Notes: generated by a model not told the origin, from the letters alone. A stretch of DNA of 64,000 nt from Burkholderia cepacia (GCF_001039005.1 NZ_LDWR01000096.1:51238-115237); one strand, 5' to 3'; positions 8,851 through 18,258 are shown, numbered from the stretch's first letter. Translations and numbers: made by a program.

Positions 8851-10779
8851 ATGAAGATCAAACCGCAATGCACAGGTACCGGCCCACTGCGGACGCGCGT
8901 CGCACGGGGCACGATGATGGCCGCGATCCTCTGTTCAGGATGGCTGACCGTTTATGGCGCACTGGCCCAGGAAGGCATCGAAACGGGCGTGCTGACGAAG
9001 GGCGGCGCCAGCGCGCCGGCCGCGATCGGCAAGGGTCCGGTACAGATGACGATCAGCATGGCGCCGGCAGCGGCCGCCGCACCCGCCGCGTCGTCCGGGC
9101 CGCTGCACGGGCCGAACTGCGTCGGCGCGGTGCGCGAATCGACCAGCGTCAGCGTGCCGCTCGGCAAGTCGCTGCTGGTGCCGATGCCGGAGCCGGTCCG
9201 CAATCGGACGATCGGCAACCCGGCCGTCGCGCAGGCAACGATGGTGTCGCCGCAGACGCTGTACATCCTCGGGCTGTCGGTCGGCACGACCAACATGATC
9301 GTGCAGGGCAGGAGCGGTGCATGCCGCGTGATCGATGTAGCGGTCGGCGCGGATGCCGGCGGGCTGCAGGCATCGCTGCAGCAGCTGATGCCGAGTGAAC
9401 GCGATATCCGCGTGACGACCGCGGCCGGCACGATCGTGCTGTCGGGCACCGTGTCGAGCTCGCAGGCCGCGCAGCAGGCCGTGCAGATCGCACGTGCCTA
9501 CGGCGACAGCGCCGGCGACCCCGCCGCGGGCGCCAAGCAGGGCAGCGGCGTGCTGAACATGCTGAGCGTCACGTCGCCGCAGCAGGTGATGCTCGAAGTG
9601 AAGGTGGCCGAGGTGTCGAAGACGCTGATCAACCAGATGGGCAGCGCGCTCAACATCCAGGGCGGGTTCGGTTCGTGGAGCGGCGCGCTGGTCAGCAACC
9701 TGCTCGCGGGCGTCTCCAGCGCGGTCGCCTTCAGCAAGGCGAACAACAAGCCGTTCAACATCGCGGCCGATGCGCAGAACACCGACAACCTCGTCAAGAT
9801 CCTCGCGGAGCCGAATCTCGTGACGATCAGCGGCCAGGAAGCCACGTTCCTCGCCGGCGGCAAGATCTTCATTCCGATCCCGCAAAGCAGCGGCAACGGC
9901 ATCTCGTCGATCACGCTGCAGGAAGAGGAGTTCGGCGTCGCGCTGAAGTTCACGCCGACCGTGCTGGCGAACGGCCGGATCAGCCTGAAGGTCGCACCGG
10001 AAGTGTCGGAACTGTCGCAGACGGGCGTCACGCTGAGTGCGTCCAACATCGGCGGCACGTCGATCCTGCCGCTGATCACGACGCGGCGTGCGTCGACGAC
10101 GGTCCAGATGAGCGACGGCGAATCGTTCGCGATCGGCGGGCTGATCAAGGACAACGGGACCGGCTCGCTGAAGGCGATCCCGGGTGTCGGCGAAGTGCCC
10201 GTGCTCGGCGCGCTGTTCCGCAGCACGTCGTTCCAGCAGGACCGCACCGAGCTGATCTTCCTGATCACGCCGCACCTGGTGAAGCCGCTGCAGACCGCGG
10301 ACGTGCCGCTGCCGACCGACAGCTTCTCGAAGCCGAACGAAGCCGACGTGTATGCGACGGGCAACATGGAAGGCCGCGGCGGGGTCCGCCGGCCGGGCAC
10401 GCAACCCGCGAACGGCGCAGCAGCAGCACCGCAAGCACCGGCCCAGGCACCGGCCCAGGCACCAGCACCGCAATCGGAAGCGCCCGCTGGGGCGGCTGCC
10501 GCGCTGCCCGCACCGCGCGCGCCGCAAGGCACGGACGCACAGCCGCCGGTGCCGGCCGAGCCGCACAAGACGCCCGCGCCGGTGGCGGCCACCGCGCCGC
10601 AGCCCGACACGGCCAACGCGGCCCGTATCGCGCACATCGAAGCCGCCGCCGCGCGCCTCGCGGCGGCCGGCCCCGACACGCCGGCCCGGCCGGCGGCGCG
10701 ACCCACGCACCGGATACCGGCGGCTCCACACGCGCAAATCGCACGTGCGAGCGCGGAACCCGAATCCACCGATCGTTGA
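8851..10779 (+). CDS. rcpA: RcpA/CpaC outer-membrane secretin
   Basis: A 642-residue secretin with a signal peptide ending near residue 40, an N-terminal pilus-associated domain (about 90-165), a BON-like domain (about 185-215) and a secretin core (about 300-490). The core includes EPNLVTISGQEATFLAGG and ends in LIFLITPHLVKPL. It should form the outer-membrane pore through which the Flp pilus exits. The last 130 residues are an unusually long Ala/Pro/Gln-rich tail with short PAQA repeats, longer than in typical CpaC proteins and likely disordered. The neighbouring CpaB and a small lipoprotein gene fit a secretin complex. Confidence 0.93.
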   Translation: MKIKPQCTGTGPLRTRVARGTMMAAILCSGWLTVYGALAQEGIETGVLTKGGASAPAAIGKGPVQMTISMAPAAAAAPAASSGPLHGPNCVGAVRESTSVSVPLGKSLLVPMPEPVRNRTIGNPAVAQATMVSPQTLYILGLSVGTTNMIVQGRSGACRVIDVAVGADAGGLQASLQQLMPSERDIRVTTAAGTIVLSGTVSSSQAAQQAVQIARAYGDSAGDPAAGAKQGSGVLNMLSVTSPQQVMLEVKVAEVSKTLINQMGSALNIQGGFGSWSGALVSNLLAGVSSAVAFSKANNKPFNIAADAQNTDNLVKILAEPNLVTISGQEATFLAGGKIFIPIPQSSGNGISSITLQEEEFGVALKFTPTVLANGRISLKVAPEVSELSQTGVTLSASNIGGTSILPLITTRRASTTVQMSDGESFAIGGLIKDNGTGSLKAIPGVGEVPVLGALFRSTSFQQDRTELIFLITPHLVKPLQTADVPLPTDSFSKPNEADVYATGNMEGRGGVRRPGTQPANGAAAAPQAPAQAPAQAPAPQSEAPAGAAAALPAPRAPQGTDAQPPVPAEPHKTPAPVAATAPQPDTANAARIAHIEAAAARLAAAGPDTPARPAARPTHRIPAAPHAQIARASAEPESTDR

Positions 10780-10799
10780 ACCCATCCAAGGGGACGTTC

Positions 10800-11096
10800 A
10801 TGAAATCCGCCTACCTCGTATTCGTGCGCCGCGCGGCGCTCGCCGTACCGCTCGCCTTCGCGCTTGCCGGCTGCATGTCGTCGACGCCGGTGTGGGACAC
10901 CCGCTTCGGCGAATCGGTCCGCGCCGTGATGCAGGCCCAGATCATCGATCCGCATGCCGCCGAACACGCGACAGCGCCGGCGGTGGTCAACGGCGGCGCC
11001 GCCACGGCCGCGCTCGACAACTACGACAAGTCGTTCAAGCAGGTCGATCCGCCCACCAATGCCTTCGTGATCGGCATCGGCAAGGCCAGCCAGTAA
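10800..11096 (+). CDS. small outer-membrane lipoprotein of the Tad locus
   Basis: A 98-residue protein whose N-terminus (ALAVPLAFALAGC) is a clear lipoprotein signal with lipobox LAGC. The mature part is hydrophilic and ends in a conserved-looking NAFVIGIGKASQ. It lies between the secretin and the TadG-like gene, the position where many Tad loci encode a small pilotin-like or peptidoglycan-interacting lipoprotein (TadD-like in role, though no TPR repeats are visible). A secretin-assembly role is inferred from position. An AAGGGGA element precedes the ATG. Confidence 0.75.
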   Translation: MKSAYLVFVRRAALAVPLAFALAGCMSSTPVWDTRFGESVRAVMQAQIIDPHAAEHATAPAVVNGGAATAALDNYDKSFKQVDPPTNAFVIGIGKASQ

Positions 11097-11121
11097 CGAC
11101 GGCACGCTCAGGGAGAACGCC

Positions 11122-12393
11122 ATGTCCAGCGCAACTCGCTATCCGAAAGTCACCCGTCGCGGCCTGCATCGCCAGCGCGGCGCCGTCGCGATCATCGTCG
11201 GTCTCGCGCTGGCGGTGATGATCGGGTTCGTCGGCCTTGCGCTGGACCTCGGCAAGCTGTACGTCACGCGCAGCGAACTGCAGAACAGCGCCGATGCGTG
11301 CGCGCTGTCGGCTGCGCGTGACCTGACCTCGGCGATCAGCCTGTCCGTCGCCGAAGCGGACGGCATCGCCGCGGGGCATCTCAACTTCGTGTTCTTCCAG
11401 AACAAGTCGGTGCAGATGCTGACGAATGCGAACGTCACGTTCAGCGATTCGCTGACCGATCCGTTCCTGCCGAAGAATTCCGTCACGACGCCGGCGAACA
11501 TGAAGTACGTGCAATGCACCGCGACGCTGAGCAACATCGCGCACTGGTTCATCGAGGTGCTGAACGTGCTGCCGGGCACCAAGCTCGCGAACGCGGCGGA
11601 AGTGTCGGCGAGTGCGATCGCGACGGTCGGCGGCGGGCAGACGACCTGCGCGATTCCGGTGTTCGTGTGCCGTGCGACGGGCGCGCCGTCCTACAAGGTC
11701 GGCGACTGGATTTCGTCGCTGTCCGGCTCGTCGACGACCTACGGGCCCGGCAACTTCGGCTGGGCGGCGCTCGACGGCTCGACGAACGAGCCGACCATCG
11801 CGAGCGAGCTGTCGGGCAACACCTGCAATATCACGAGCCCGCCCGATCTCGGCAGCACGGGCCTGAAGTCGGCGTCGCTGCGTGCCTGGAATACACGCTT
11901 CGGCATCTACACCAATGGCTCGAACGGCTCGAGCGGCCAGCCCGACTTCACCGGCTATGCGTATGTCGGCCCGAACTACGGGCCGCCCGGAACGGCGGGC
12001 ATCAAGGGCGACGCGTACACGCAGTTCGTGACCGACCGCACGACCTTCAAGCCTTACCAGGGCGACGGCGCGCCGCCGGCGGGCAGCGGGATCGCCACCA
12101 ACGGCACCGTGACGGCGAGCAACTACCAGACCTCCGGCGGCGACCGCCGCGTTGCGCTCGCGCCGGAAGGCGACTGCTCGACGCTGAACGGCAACAGCGG
12201 CAAGGTGCACGTCACGCAGTGGGACTGCGTGCTGATGCTTGATCCGGTTCCGTTCAGCCCTGGCAAAGGCGGGATCGTCGCACACCTCGAATACCTCGGT
12301 TCGTCGACATCCGGCAACAATCCGTGCGCGACGCACGGCTTGCCCGGCGACGGCAGCGCGTCCGGGGTCCAGGTGCCGATGCTCGTTCAATAG
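11122..12393 (+). CDS. TadG-like Flp pilus assembly protein
   Basis: A 423-residue protein with the Tad-domain N-terminus: a GAVAIIVGLALAVMIGFVGLALDLGKLYV helix region followed by LQNSADACALSAARDL. This is the signature of TadG-like proteins. The long C-terminal extracellular or periplasmic part is rich in Gly, Ser, Thr and Asn with several Cys, and no full von Willebrand A motif was seen. TadG proteins help anchor or assemble the pilus. The ORF follows the lipoprotein by 25 bp and precedes two TadE-like pseudopilins, the usual TadE/F/G group. Confidence 0.85.
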   Translation: MSSATRYPKVTRRGLHRQRGAVAIIVGLALAVMIGFVGLALDLGKLYVTRSELQNSADACALSAARDLTSAISLSVAEADGIAAGHLNFVFFQNKSVQMLTNANVTFSDSLTDPFLPKNSVTTPANMKYVQCTATLSNIAHWFIEVLNVLPGTKLANAAEVSASAIATVGGGQTTCAIPVFVCRATGAPSYKVGDWISSLSGSSTTYGPGNFGWAALDGSTNEPTIASELSGNTCNITSPPDLGSTGLKSASLRAWNTRFGIYTNGSNGSSGQPDFTGYAYVGPNYGPPGTAGIKGDAYTQFVTDRTTFKPYQGDGAPPAGSGIATNGTVTASNYQTSGGDRRVALAPEGDCSTLNGNSGKVHVTQWDCVLMLDPVPFSPGKGGIVAHLEYLGSSTSGNNPCATHGLPGDGSASGVQVPMLVQ

Positions 12394-12405
12394 GGAGAGG
12401 CGATC

Positions 12406-12939
12406 ATGAAAAAGCCCCCGTTTCGTCGTTCGCGCACCCGTGGCGTCGCCGCTGTCGAGTTCGCGCTCGTGCTGATCCCGATGGTCACGCTCGCGACCGG
12501 CGTGGCCGAGTTCGGCCGCGCGATCTACCAGTACGAGACGCTGACCAAGGCGACGCGCGACGCGGCGCGCTACCTGTCGATCTGGCTGCCGACCGACAGC
12601 GCGTATCCGGTGTCGGCGGCGCAGTGTCTCGTCGTGTACGGCAGCACAACCTGCGGCGCGTCCGGCACCGAGCTGGTGCCGGGGCTCAAGACCTCGATGG
12701 TGACCATCTGCGACGCGGCGCATACGACCGGCTGCAGCGACGCGTCCGACCCGTCGCAGTTCTCGAACCTGCCGACCTACGACGCGAACAACAACGCGGC
12801 GAGCGGCACGGCGACGGGTGCCATCAACGTCGTCGAAGTGAAGGTCAAGGGCTACAAGTACCAGCCGATTCCCGCGTACCCGGGGCTGTCGTCGATCACC
12901 TTCGGCAACATCATCACCGTGATGAGGCAAGTGTCATGA
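12406..12939 (+). CDS. tadE: TadE-like pseudopilin
   Basis: A 177-residue protein with a short basic leader ending in Gly and then VAAVEFALVLIPMVTL. This pseudopilin processing site has Glu+5 and continues with the TadE motif EFGRAIYQYETLTKATRDAARYL. TadE proteins are processed by TadV and act as minor subunits or assembly factors. Its stop overlaps the start of the next TadE-like gene by 4 bp, so the two are probably translationally coupled. Confidence 0.9.
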   Translation: MKKPPFRRSRTRGVAAVEFALVLIPMVTLATGVAEFGRAIYQYETLTKATRDAARYLSIWLPTDSAYPVSAAQCLVVYGSTTCGASGTELVPGLKTSMVTICDAAHTTGCSDASDPSQFSNLPTYDANNNAASGTATGAINVVEVKVKGYKYQPIPAYPGLSSITFGNIITVMRQVS

Positions 12940-13379
12940 ACGCACGCCCCTTCCCCCTGTCGCGCCGGCGCGGTCAACGCGGCTCGACGATCGTCGAGTT
13001 CGGGCTGATCGCGTCGGTGCTGATCATGCTGCTGATCGGCATCTTCGAATTCGGCCGCGTGTTGTTCTACTGGAATACCGCGAGCGAGGCCGTGCGCCTC
13101 GGCGCGCGCACCGCGGTGGTCTGCGACGTGAATGCCGCCGGCGTCGCGAAGCGCGTGACCGCGCTGCTGCCGCTGCTGTCGAGCGCGAACGTGTCGGTGA
13201 GCTACTCGCCGGCGAGCTGCACCGTGAACACGTGCGCGTTCGTGACCGTGAGCGTCACGAACGTCACAGTCAAGACGATGATCCCGTTCGTGAACGTCAC
13301 GGTGACGATGCCGCCGTTCACGACCACGCTGCCGCGCGAAAGCCTGACTTCCGCGACCGGCGGCAACGCTTGCAACTGA
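12936..13379 (+). CDS. second TadE/TadF-like pseudopilin
   Basis: A 147-residue protein with leader MNARPFPLSRRRGQRG, then STIVEFGLIASVLIMLLIGIF and the TadE-type EFGRVLFYWNTASEAVRLGAR motif. The start at 12936 overlaps the upstream stop (ATGA). The C-terminal part carries Val/Thr-rich beta-like sequence with several Cys. As second in a TadE pair it fills the TadF slot; TadE and TadF cannot be told apart firmly from sequence alone. Confidence 0.87.
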   Translation: MNARPFPLSRRRGQRGSTIVEFGLIASVLIMLLIGIFEFGRVLFYWNTASEAVRLGARTAVVCDVNAAGVAKRVTALLPLLSSANVSVSYSPASCTVNTCAFVTVSVTNVTVKTMIPFVNVTVTMPPFTTTLPRESLTSATGGNACN

Positions 13380-13401
13380 TCGAACAGACGAGGCACACGA
13401 C

Positions 13402-14610
13402 ATGATCAATATCCTCGTAGCTTCCGACGATACCGCGCGACTCACGCAGATCGCGCGCCTCGTGGCCGACAGCGGACGCTATCGCGCGACGCGCGCGACC
13501 GGCCGCCCGTCGCAGATCGAACATCGCACCGACGGGCTCGACGCGTTCGACATCCTGCTGGTCGACGGCACGTCGATCGACCCGTCCGAGCTGGCGGCGA
13601 TCGAGCGGATCTGCCGCGGGCATGCGGGCCTGACCTGCATCCTGGTGACGGCGGACGCGTCGCCGCACGTGCTGCTCGACGCGATGCGCGCCGGCGCGCG
13701 CGACGTGCTGCAGTGGCCGCTCGATCCGCAGGCGCTCGGCCGCGCGCTCGAGCGTGCCGCCGCGCAAAGCACGCGGTGCGACACCGACGATACGCGGATC
13801 GTGTCGTTCATGTCGTGCAAGGGCGGGGCCGGCACGAGCTTCGCGGCCAGCAACGTCGCGTTCGAGATCGCGGAGGGCTTCAAGCGCCGCGTGCTGCTGA
13901 TCGACCTGAACCAGCAGTTCGCCGATGCGGCATTCCTGGTCAGCGACGAAACTCCGCCGTCGACGCTGCCGCAGCTTTGCGCGCAGATCGAGCGGCTCGA
14001 CAGCGCGTTTCTCGACGCGAGCGTCGCGCACGTGACGGAGAACTTCCACGTGCTCGCGGGCGCCGGCGACCCGGTCAGGGCCGCCGAGATGCGTGAGGAC
14101 GCGCTCGAATGGATCCTCGGCGTCGCCGCGCCGCGCTACGACTTCGTGATCTTCGACGTCGGCGTCGGCATCAATCCGCTGTCGATGGTCGCGCTGGATC
14201 GCAGCGACCAGATCCAGATCGTGCTGCAGCCCGCGATGCCGCACGTGCGCGCCGGCCGCCGGCTGCTGGAGATCCTCGTGTCGCTCGGCTACTCGACCGA
14301 CCAGATGCGGCTCATCGTGAACCGCGCGACGCGCGCGAGCGACCGGACCCGCACCGCGCTCGAGGAAGTGCTCGGCCTGCAGGCCGCCTGCACGATTCCC
14401 GACGACGCGGAGACCGTGCTCGAAGCGATCAACCAGGGGCATCCGGTGTCGCGGCTCGCACGCAGCACGGCGGTCGCGCGCGCGCTGCAGGCTTGCGCGA
14501 AACAACTCGTCGACGGGGAAGTGCGCGCCGGGCACAGCGCGGCGCGCAGCGAACCGCTGATGTCCCGGCTGTTCGGCCGCAAGGCCACGCCGAAACTCAA
14601 GTCCATGTAA
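13402..14610 (+). CDS. tadZ: TadZ/CpaE pilus-localisation ATPase-like protein
   Basis: A 402-residue protein with an N-terminal receiver-like domain (about 1-125, with DILLVDGTSIDP) and a MinD/ParA-like domain starting at IVSFMSCKGGAGTSFAASN. The deviant Walker A reads KGGAGTS, so the P-loop lysine that follows the second glycine in MinD (KGGVGKT) is a Thr here, while the signature lysine at the start of the loop is kept. TadZ proteins are known to be atypical and to place the Tad machinery at the pole, so this may be normal for the family. It lies directly before tadA, as is standard. Confidence 0.92.
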   Translation: MINILVASDDTARLTQIARLVADSGRYRATRATGRPSQIEHRTDGLDAFDILLVDGTSIDPSELAAIERICRGHAGLTCILVTADASPHVLLDAMRAGARDVLQWPLDPQALGRALERAAAQSTRCDTDDTRIVSFMSCKGGAGTSFAASNVAFEIAEGFKRRVLLIDLNQQFADAAFLVSDETPPSTLPQLCAQIERLDSAFLDASVAHVTENFHVLAGAGDPVRAAEMREDALEWILGVAAPRYDFVIFDVGVGINPLSMVALDRSDQIQIVLQPAMPHVRAGRRLLEILVSLGYSTDQMRLIVNRATRASDRTRTALEEVLGLQAACTIPDDAETVLEAINQGHPVSRLARSTAVARALQACAKQLVDGEVRAGHSAARSEPLMSRLFGRKATPKLKSM

Positions 14611-14629
14611 CTCTTTCGGGGAAACCATC

Positions 14630-15997
14630 ATGTCATTGCGCGAACAGATGTCGTTGCACCGGACGGCCCCGCTGGCGACGGGCAGTGAACCGGCGGGCCC
14701 GGCCCATTCGTCGGTACGCGACGCGTACCAGAAGCTGCGCCGCGAAATTCACCTGGCCGTGCTCGAACGCGTCGAGCTGGAGCGCCTGTCGCGGATGCCG
14801 CCGGAACAGGTCCGCCAGGAAATCTCCGCGCTGATCTCGCGGATCCTCGACGACGAGCGGATGCCCGCGAACGACATCGAGCGGCGCCAGCTCGCGATCG
14901 ACGTGTACGACGAGATGTTCGGTTTCGGCCCGCTCGAAGCGCTGCTGCGCGATCCCGGCATCTCCGACATCCTCGTGAACACGTACCGGCAGGTGTACGT
15001 CGAGCGTTGCGGCCAGCTGGAACTGACCGACGTGACGTTCTACGACGACGCGCACCTGATGAAGGTGATCGAGAAGATCGTGTCGCGTGTCGGGCGCCGC
15101 ATCGACGAATCGAGCCCGATGGTCGATGCGCGGCTGCCGGACGGCTCGCGCGTGAACGCGATCATCCCGCCGTCGGCGATCGACGGGCCGCTGATGTCGA
15201 TTCGGCGCTTCGCGGTCAACCCGCTGAAGATGGACGACCTGGTTCGCTTCCACAGCCTGACGCCGCCGATGGCGGAGCTGCTCGACGCGCTGTCGCGCGC
15301 GAAGGTGAACGTGCTCGTGTCGGGCGGCACCGGCAGCGGCAAGACGACGCTGCTCAACATCCTGTCCGGCTACATTCCGCGCAACGAGCGGATCGTGACG
15401 ATCGAGGACGCGGCCGAGCTGCAGCTGCAGCAGCCGCACGTGCTGCGGCTCGAAACGCGCCCGCCGAACATCGAAGGCAAGGGCGAGATCACGCAACGCA
15501 CGCTGGTGCGCAACGCGCTGCGGATGCGGCCGGACCGGATCATCCTCGGCGAAGTGCGCGGTGCCGAAGCGCTCGACATGCTCAACGCGATGAACACCGG
15601 CCACGAAGGCTCGCTCGCGACGATCCATGCGAACACGCCGCGCGACGCGCTGACGCGGCTCGAGAACATGATCAGCATCTCCGGGCTGGCGCTGCCGCCG
15701 AAGACGATGCGCCAGCAGATCGCGTCGGCGATCTCGGTGGTCGTGCAGGCGGCGCGGCTCACCGACGGCAAGCGCAAGATCGTCAGCATCCAGGAGCTGA
15801 CCGGGATGGAAGGCGACATCATCAACATGCAGGAGATCTTCACGTTCAAGCGCATGGGCGTGGACCGCGACGGCTCGGTACGCGGCCATTTCTGCGCGAC
15901 CGGCGTGCGGCCGAAGTTCGTCGAGCGGCTGCAGGCGTTCGGCATCAACCTGCCGGATTCGCTCTACGACCCGTCCCAGCGTTACGAGACGAACTGA
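14630..15997 (+). CDS. tadA: TadA/CpaF secretion ATPase
   Basis: A 455-residue type II/IV secretion ATPase of the CpaF branch. The N-terminal helical domain is followed by a RecA-like core with Walker A GGTGSGKTT, Asp box IVTIEDAAEL, Walker B RPDRIILGEVRG and a His-box GHEGSLATIHAN. It powers Flp pilus extension, and probably retraction, from the cytoplasm by driving TadB/TadC. It sits 19 bp after tadZ and 33 bp before tadB. All catalytic motifs are intact. Confidence 0.96.
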   Translation: MSLREQMSLHRTAPLATGSEPAGPAHSSVRDAYQKLRREIHLAVLERVELERLSRMPPEQVRQEISALISRILDDERMPANDIERRQLAIDVYDEMFGFGPLEALLRDPGISDILVNTYRQVYVERCGQLELTDVTFYDDAHLMKVIEKIVSRVGRRIDESSPMVDARLPDGSRVNAIIPPSAIDGPLMSIRRFAVNPLKMDDLVRFHSLTPPMAELLDALSRAKVNVLVSGGTGSGKTTLLNILSGYIPRNERIVTIEDAAELQLQQPHVLRLETRPPNIEGKGEITQRTLVRNALRMRPDRIILGEVRGAEALDMLNAMNTGHEGSLATIHANTPRDALTRLENMISISGLALPPKTMRQQIASAISVVVQAARLTDGKRKIVSIQELTGMEGDIINMQEIFTFKRMGVDRDGSVRGHFCATGVRPKFVERLQAFGINLPDSLYDPSQRYETN

Positions 15998-16030
15998 CGG
16001 CCGGTCGCCGCTTGCTCCCGGGGAGGCTTC

Positions 16031-17008
16031 ATGAACACGATCTTTTATGCCTTTGTGATTCTCACCTTCGTCGCGGTCGTGCTCACGATCGAAGGCGTCT
16101 ATCAATGGTGGAACGCGCGGCACGGCAGCGCCGCGCGCCGGATCGAATCGCGCATTCGCGCGATGTCGGCCGGCGGCAACGTGCAGCAGGAGCGGCTGTC
16201 GATCCTGAAGAAGCGGATGCTCGACGACTCGAAGCCGTTCGATCGCTTGCTGCTGCGCGTGCCGCGCGTGCATCGGCTCGATCTGGTGATCCAGCAATCC
16301 GGCCTCGACTGGACGCTGCCGAAGCTGATCATGCTCAGCACGGCGTTGCCGGCATGCACGTGGCTCGCGCTGAGCTTCGCCACGCTGCCGCAGATCGCCG
16401 TGCTGCCGGTCGTGCTGCTCGTCGCGTGCATGCCGATGATGTATGTGATGCGCCGCCGCGGAAGCCGCATGCGCAAGCTCGAACGGCAGTTGCCGGACAT
16501 CTGCGACATGATCGCGCGCGCGCTGCGTTCCGGGCATTCGTTCACGGGCACGCTCGGGATGGTCGGCGACGAGTTTCCCGATCCGATGGGCGGCGAATTC
16601 CGGATCACGTTCGACGAGGTCAACTACGGCGTGTCGCTGCACGATGCGCTGATGAACCTCGCGACCCGTGTGCCGGTGCAGGACCTGCGCTACTTCGTGA
16701 TCGCGGTGCTGATCCAGCGCGAGACGGGCGGCAACCTGGCCGAGCTGCTCGACAGCATCGCCGCGCTGATCCGCGAGCGCTTCAAGCTGTTCGACAAGGT
16801 GCGCGTGCTGTCCGCGGAAGGGCGGCTGTCGGCGTGGATTCTCGGGCTGCTGCCGTTCGGCACCGCGGCGGTGATGGCGCTGCTGAACCGCGAGTTTTTG
16901 TCGGTGCTCTGGGAGGATCCGGCCGGGATCAGGATGGTCGGCGGGATGCTGGTGTCGATGCTGTTCGGCCTGTTCTGGATCCGCCGCATTGTCCGGATTC
17001 GCGTCTGA
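16031..17008 (+). CDS. tadB: TadB inner-membrane platform protein
   Basis: A 325-residue protein with one N-terminal and three further hydrophobic segments and the T2SSF domain (about 160-290) containing LRSGHSFTGTLGMVGDE and a QRETGGNLAELLDSIA motif. TadB and TadC form the inner-membrane platform that the TadA ATPase acts on. Gene order tadA-tadB-tadC with gaps under 40 bp supports one transcript. Confidence 0.93.
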   Translation: MNTIFYAFVILTFVAVVLTIEGVYQWWNARHGSAARRIESRIRAMSAGGNVQQERLSILKKRMLDDSKPFDRLLLRVPRVHRLDLVIQQSGLDWTLPKLIMLSTALPACTWLALSFATLPQIAVLPVVLLVACMPMMYVMRRRGSRMRKLERQLPDICDMIARALRSGHSFTGTLGMVGDEFPDPMGGEFRITFDEVNYGVSLHDALMNLATRVPVQDLRYFVIAVLIQRETGGNLAELLDSIAALIRERFKLFDKVRVLSAEGRLSAWILGLLPFGTAAVMALLNREFLSVLWEDPAGIRMVGGMLVSMLFGLFWIRRIVRIRV

Positions 17009-17044
17009 CGCGCCAATCGATTAACGAACCGTTGCGAGGCTGTC

Positions 17045-18019
17045 ATGCAAAACCTCAGCGTAGTCCAGGCCGTGATGCTGGGCGGCTTGTTCATCTTCGT
17101 GGCCGGCGGCGCGCTGGTCGCGATGCTGCTGTTCGCGCCGCGTAATATCCAGCGCCGGCTCCAGCAGGCCGGCGGGGCCGGGGCGGGTGCCGTCGCGGGC
17201 CCGGGCGGCGGCGACGATCTGGCGTCGCGCTGGGTCGCGAAGCTGGTCGATCTGTCCACCCCGATCTCGAAGCTGTCGGTGCCGAAGGAGGGCTGGGAGA
17301 ATTCGCCGCTGCGCATCCGGCTCATGAATGCCGGCTGGCGCGACCAGAGTGCGGCCGCGCTGTATTTCACCGCGAAGACGCTGCTCGCGCTCGCGTTGCC
17401 GTGCACGGCGCTGCTGGCGCTGATCACGACGGAAATCGGCAACGAGCGCGAGCTGCTGTCGGTCATCCTCGTGGCGCTCGCCGGGATCGGCTACTACATC
17501 CCGAACGTCGTGCTGTCGCAGCGGGTCAAGGTGCGCCAGCAGAAGATCTTCGAGGATTTTCCGGACGCGCTCGATTTGCTGACGGTGTGCGTCGAGGCGG
17601 GGCTGGGGCTCGACGCGGCGCTGATGAAGGTGAGCGAGGAGCTGCGGTTTCGCAGCGAGGTGGTCGCAAGCGAACTCGACCTGCTGCTGCTCGAGATGCG
17701 CTCCGGCTTCACGAAGGAAACGGCGCTGCGCAATCTCGCGCTGCGGACCGGTGTCGAGGACATCGAATCGTTCTGCGCGATGCTGATCCAGGCCGATCGC
17801 TTCGGCACGAGCATCAGCGAATCGCTGCGCGTGCTGTCGGACATGCTGCGTACGCGGCGGCGGATGCGCGCGGAAGAGCGCGCGGCGAAGATCGCATTGA
17901 AGCTGCTGTTCCCGCTGATCTTCTGCATCTTTCCCGCGCTGATGCTCGTGCTGCTCGGGCCGGCGATGATTCACGTGTATCGCGTGCTGCTGCCGACGTT
18001 CGTTGGCGTGGCGCCGTGA
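17045..18019 (+). CDS. tadC: TadC inner-membrane platform protein
   Basis: A 324-residue T2SSF-domain protein, partner of TadB. It has an N-terminal helix and a cytoplasmic linker with a Gly/Ala-rich insert (residues about 40-55). The core reads IFEDFPDALDLLTVCVEAGLGLD and the QADRFGTSISESLRVLSD motif precedes two C-terminal helices. It is the last gene of the Tad operon; hairpins follow within 240 bp. The region downstream is convergent with the minus-strand porin gene. Confidence 0.93.
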   Translation: MQNLSVVQAVMLGGLFIFVAGGALVAMLLFAPRNIQRRLQQAGGAGAGAVAGPGGGDDLASRWVAKLVDLSTPISKLSVPKEGWENSPLRIRLMNAGWRDQSAAALYFTAKTLLALALPCTALLALITTEIGNERELLSVILVALAGIGYYIPNVVLSQRVKVRQQKIFEDFPDALDLLTVCVEAGLGLDAALMKVSEELRFRSEVVASELDLLLLEMRSGFTKETALRNLALRTGVEDIESFCAMLIQADRFGTSISESLRVLSDMLRTRRRMRAEERAAKIALKLLFPLIFCIFPALMLVLLGPAMIHVYRVLLPTFVGVAP

Positions 18020-18047
18020 GCGAGAGGGATCGCCAGTAAAGGATTTG

Positions 18048-18081
18048 CGTGCCGGCCCTGAAGCACCCGCCGGCCGGCACG
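18048..18081. terminator. 10-bp inverted repeat after tadC
   Basis: CGTGCCGGCC at 18048-18057 pairs perfectly with GGCCGGCACG at 18072-18081 across a 14-nt loop, 29 bp after the tadC stop. It is very GC-rich but has no T-run, so it may slow RNA polymerase or protect the 3' end rather than act as a full intrinsic terminator. Confidence 0.5.
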
Positions 18082-18227
18082 GCAACAGGTTTCATGGAGG
18101 CTTCCTCCCCAGGCGGTGCCGCGAGACAGGTTGACCATAGCGGTGTCAATGCATCCTGGACCCATGGTCGGCCATGGAACAAGCCGTAGTCCACCGCCTT
18201 TTCGGCGGCCCCCTACTGCTAACCTGA

Positions 18228-18258
18228 ATGCCGGCGAAGTTTGCCGGCATCGCGTTTT
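18228..18258. terminator. putative terminator between tadC and the porin gene
   Basis: ATGCCGGC (18228-18235) and GCCGGCAT (18243-18250) form an 8-bp stem around a 7-nt loop and are followed on the plus strand by CGCGTTTT. It lies between convergent genes and could end the Tad transcript. The stretch between this and the first hairpin (18082-18227) holds further short dyads (GGAGGCTTCCTCC near 18097, CCGCC/GGCGG at 18194-18208) and no ORF. Confidence 0.55.

Noticed and set aside
10430..10500. Short repeated CAGGCACCGGCC units resembling a repeat array
   Set aside because: They encode an in-frame Ala/Pro/Gln tail of the secretin and have neither the spacing nor the unique spacers of a CRISPR array.
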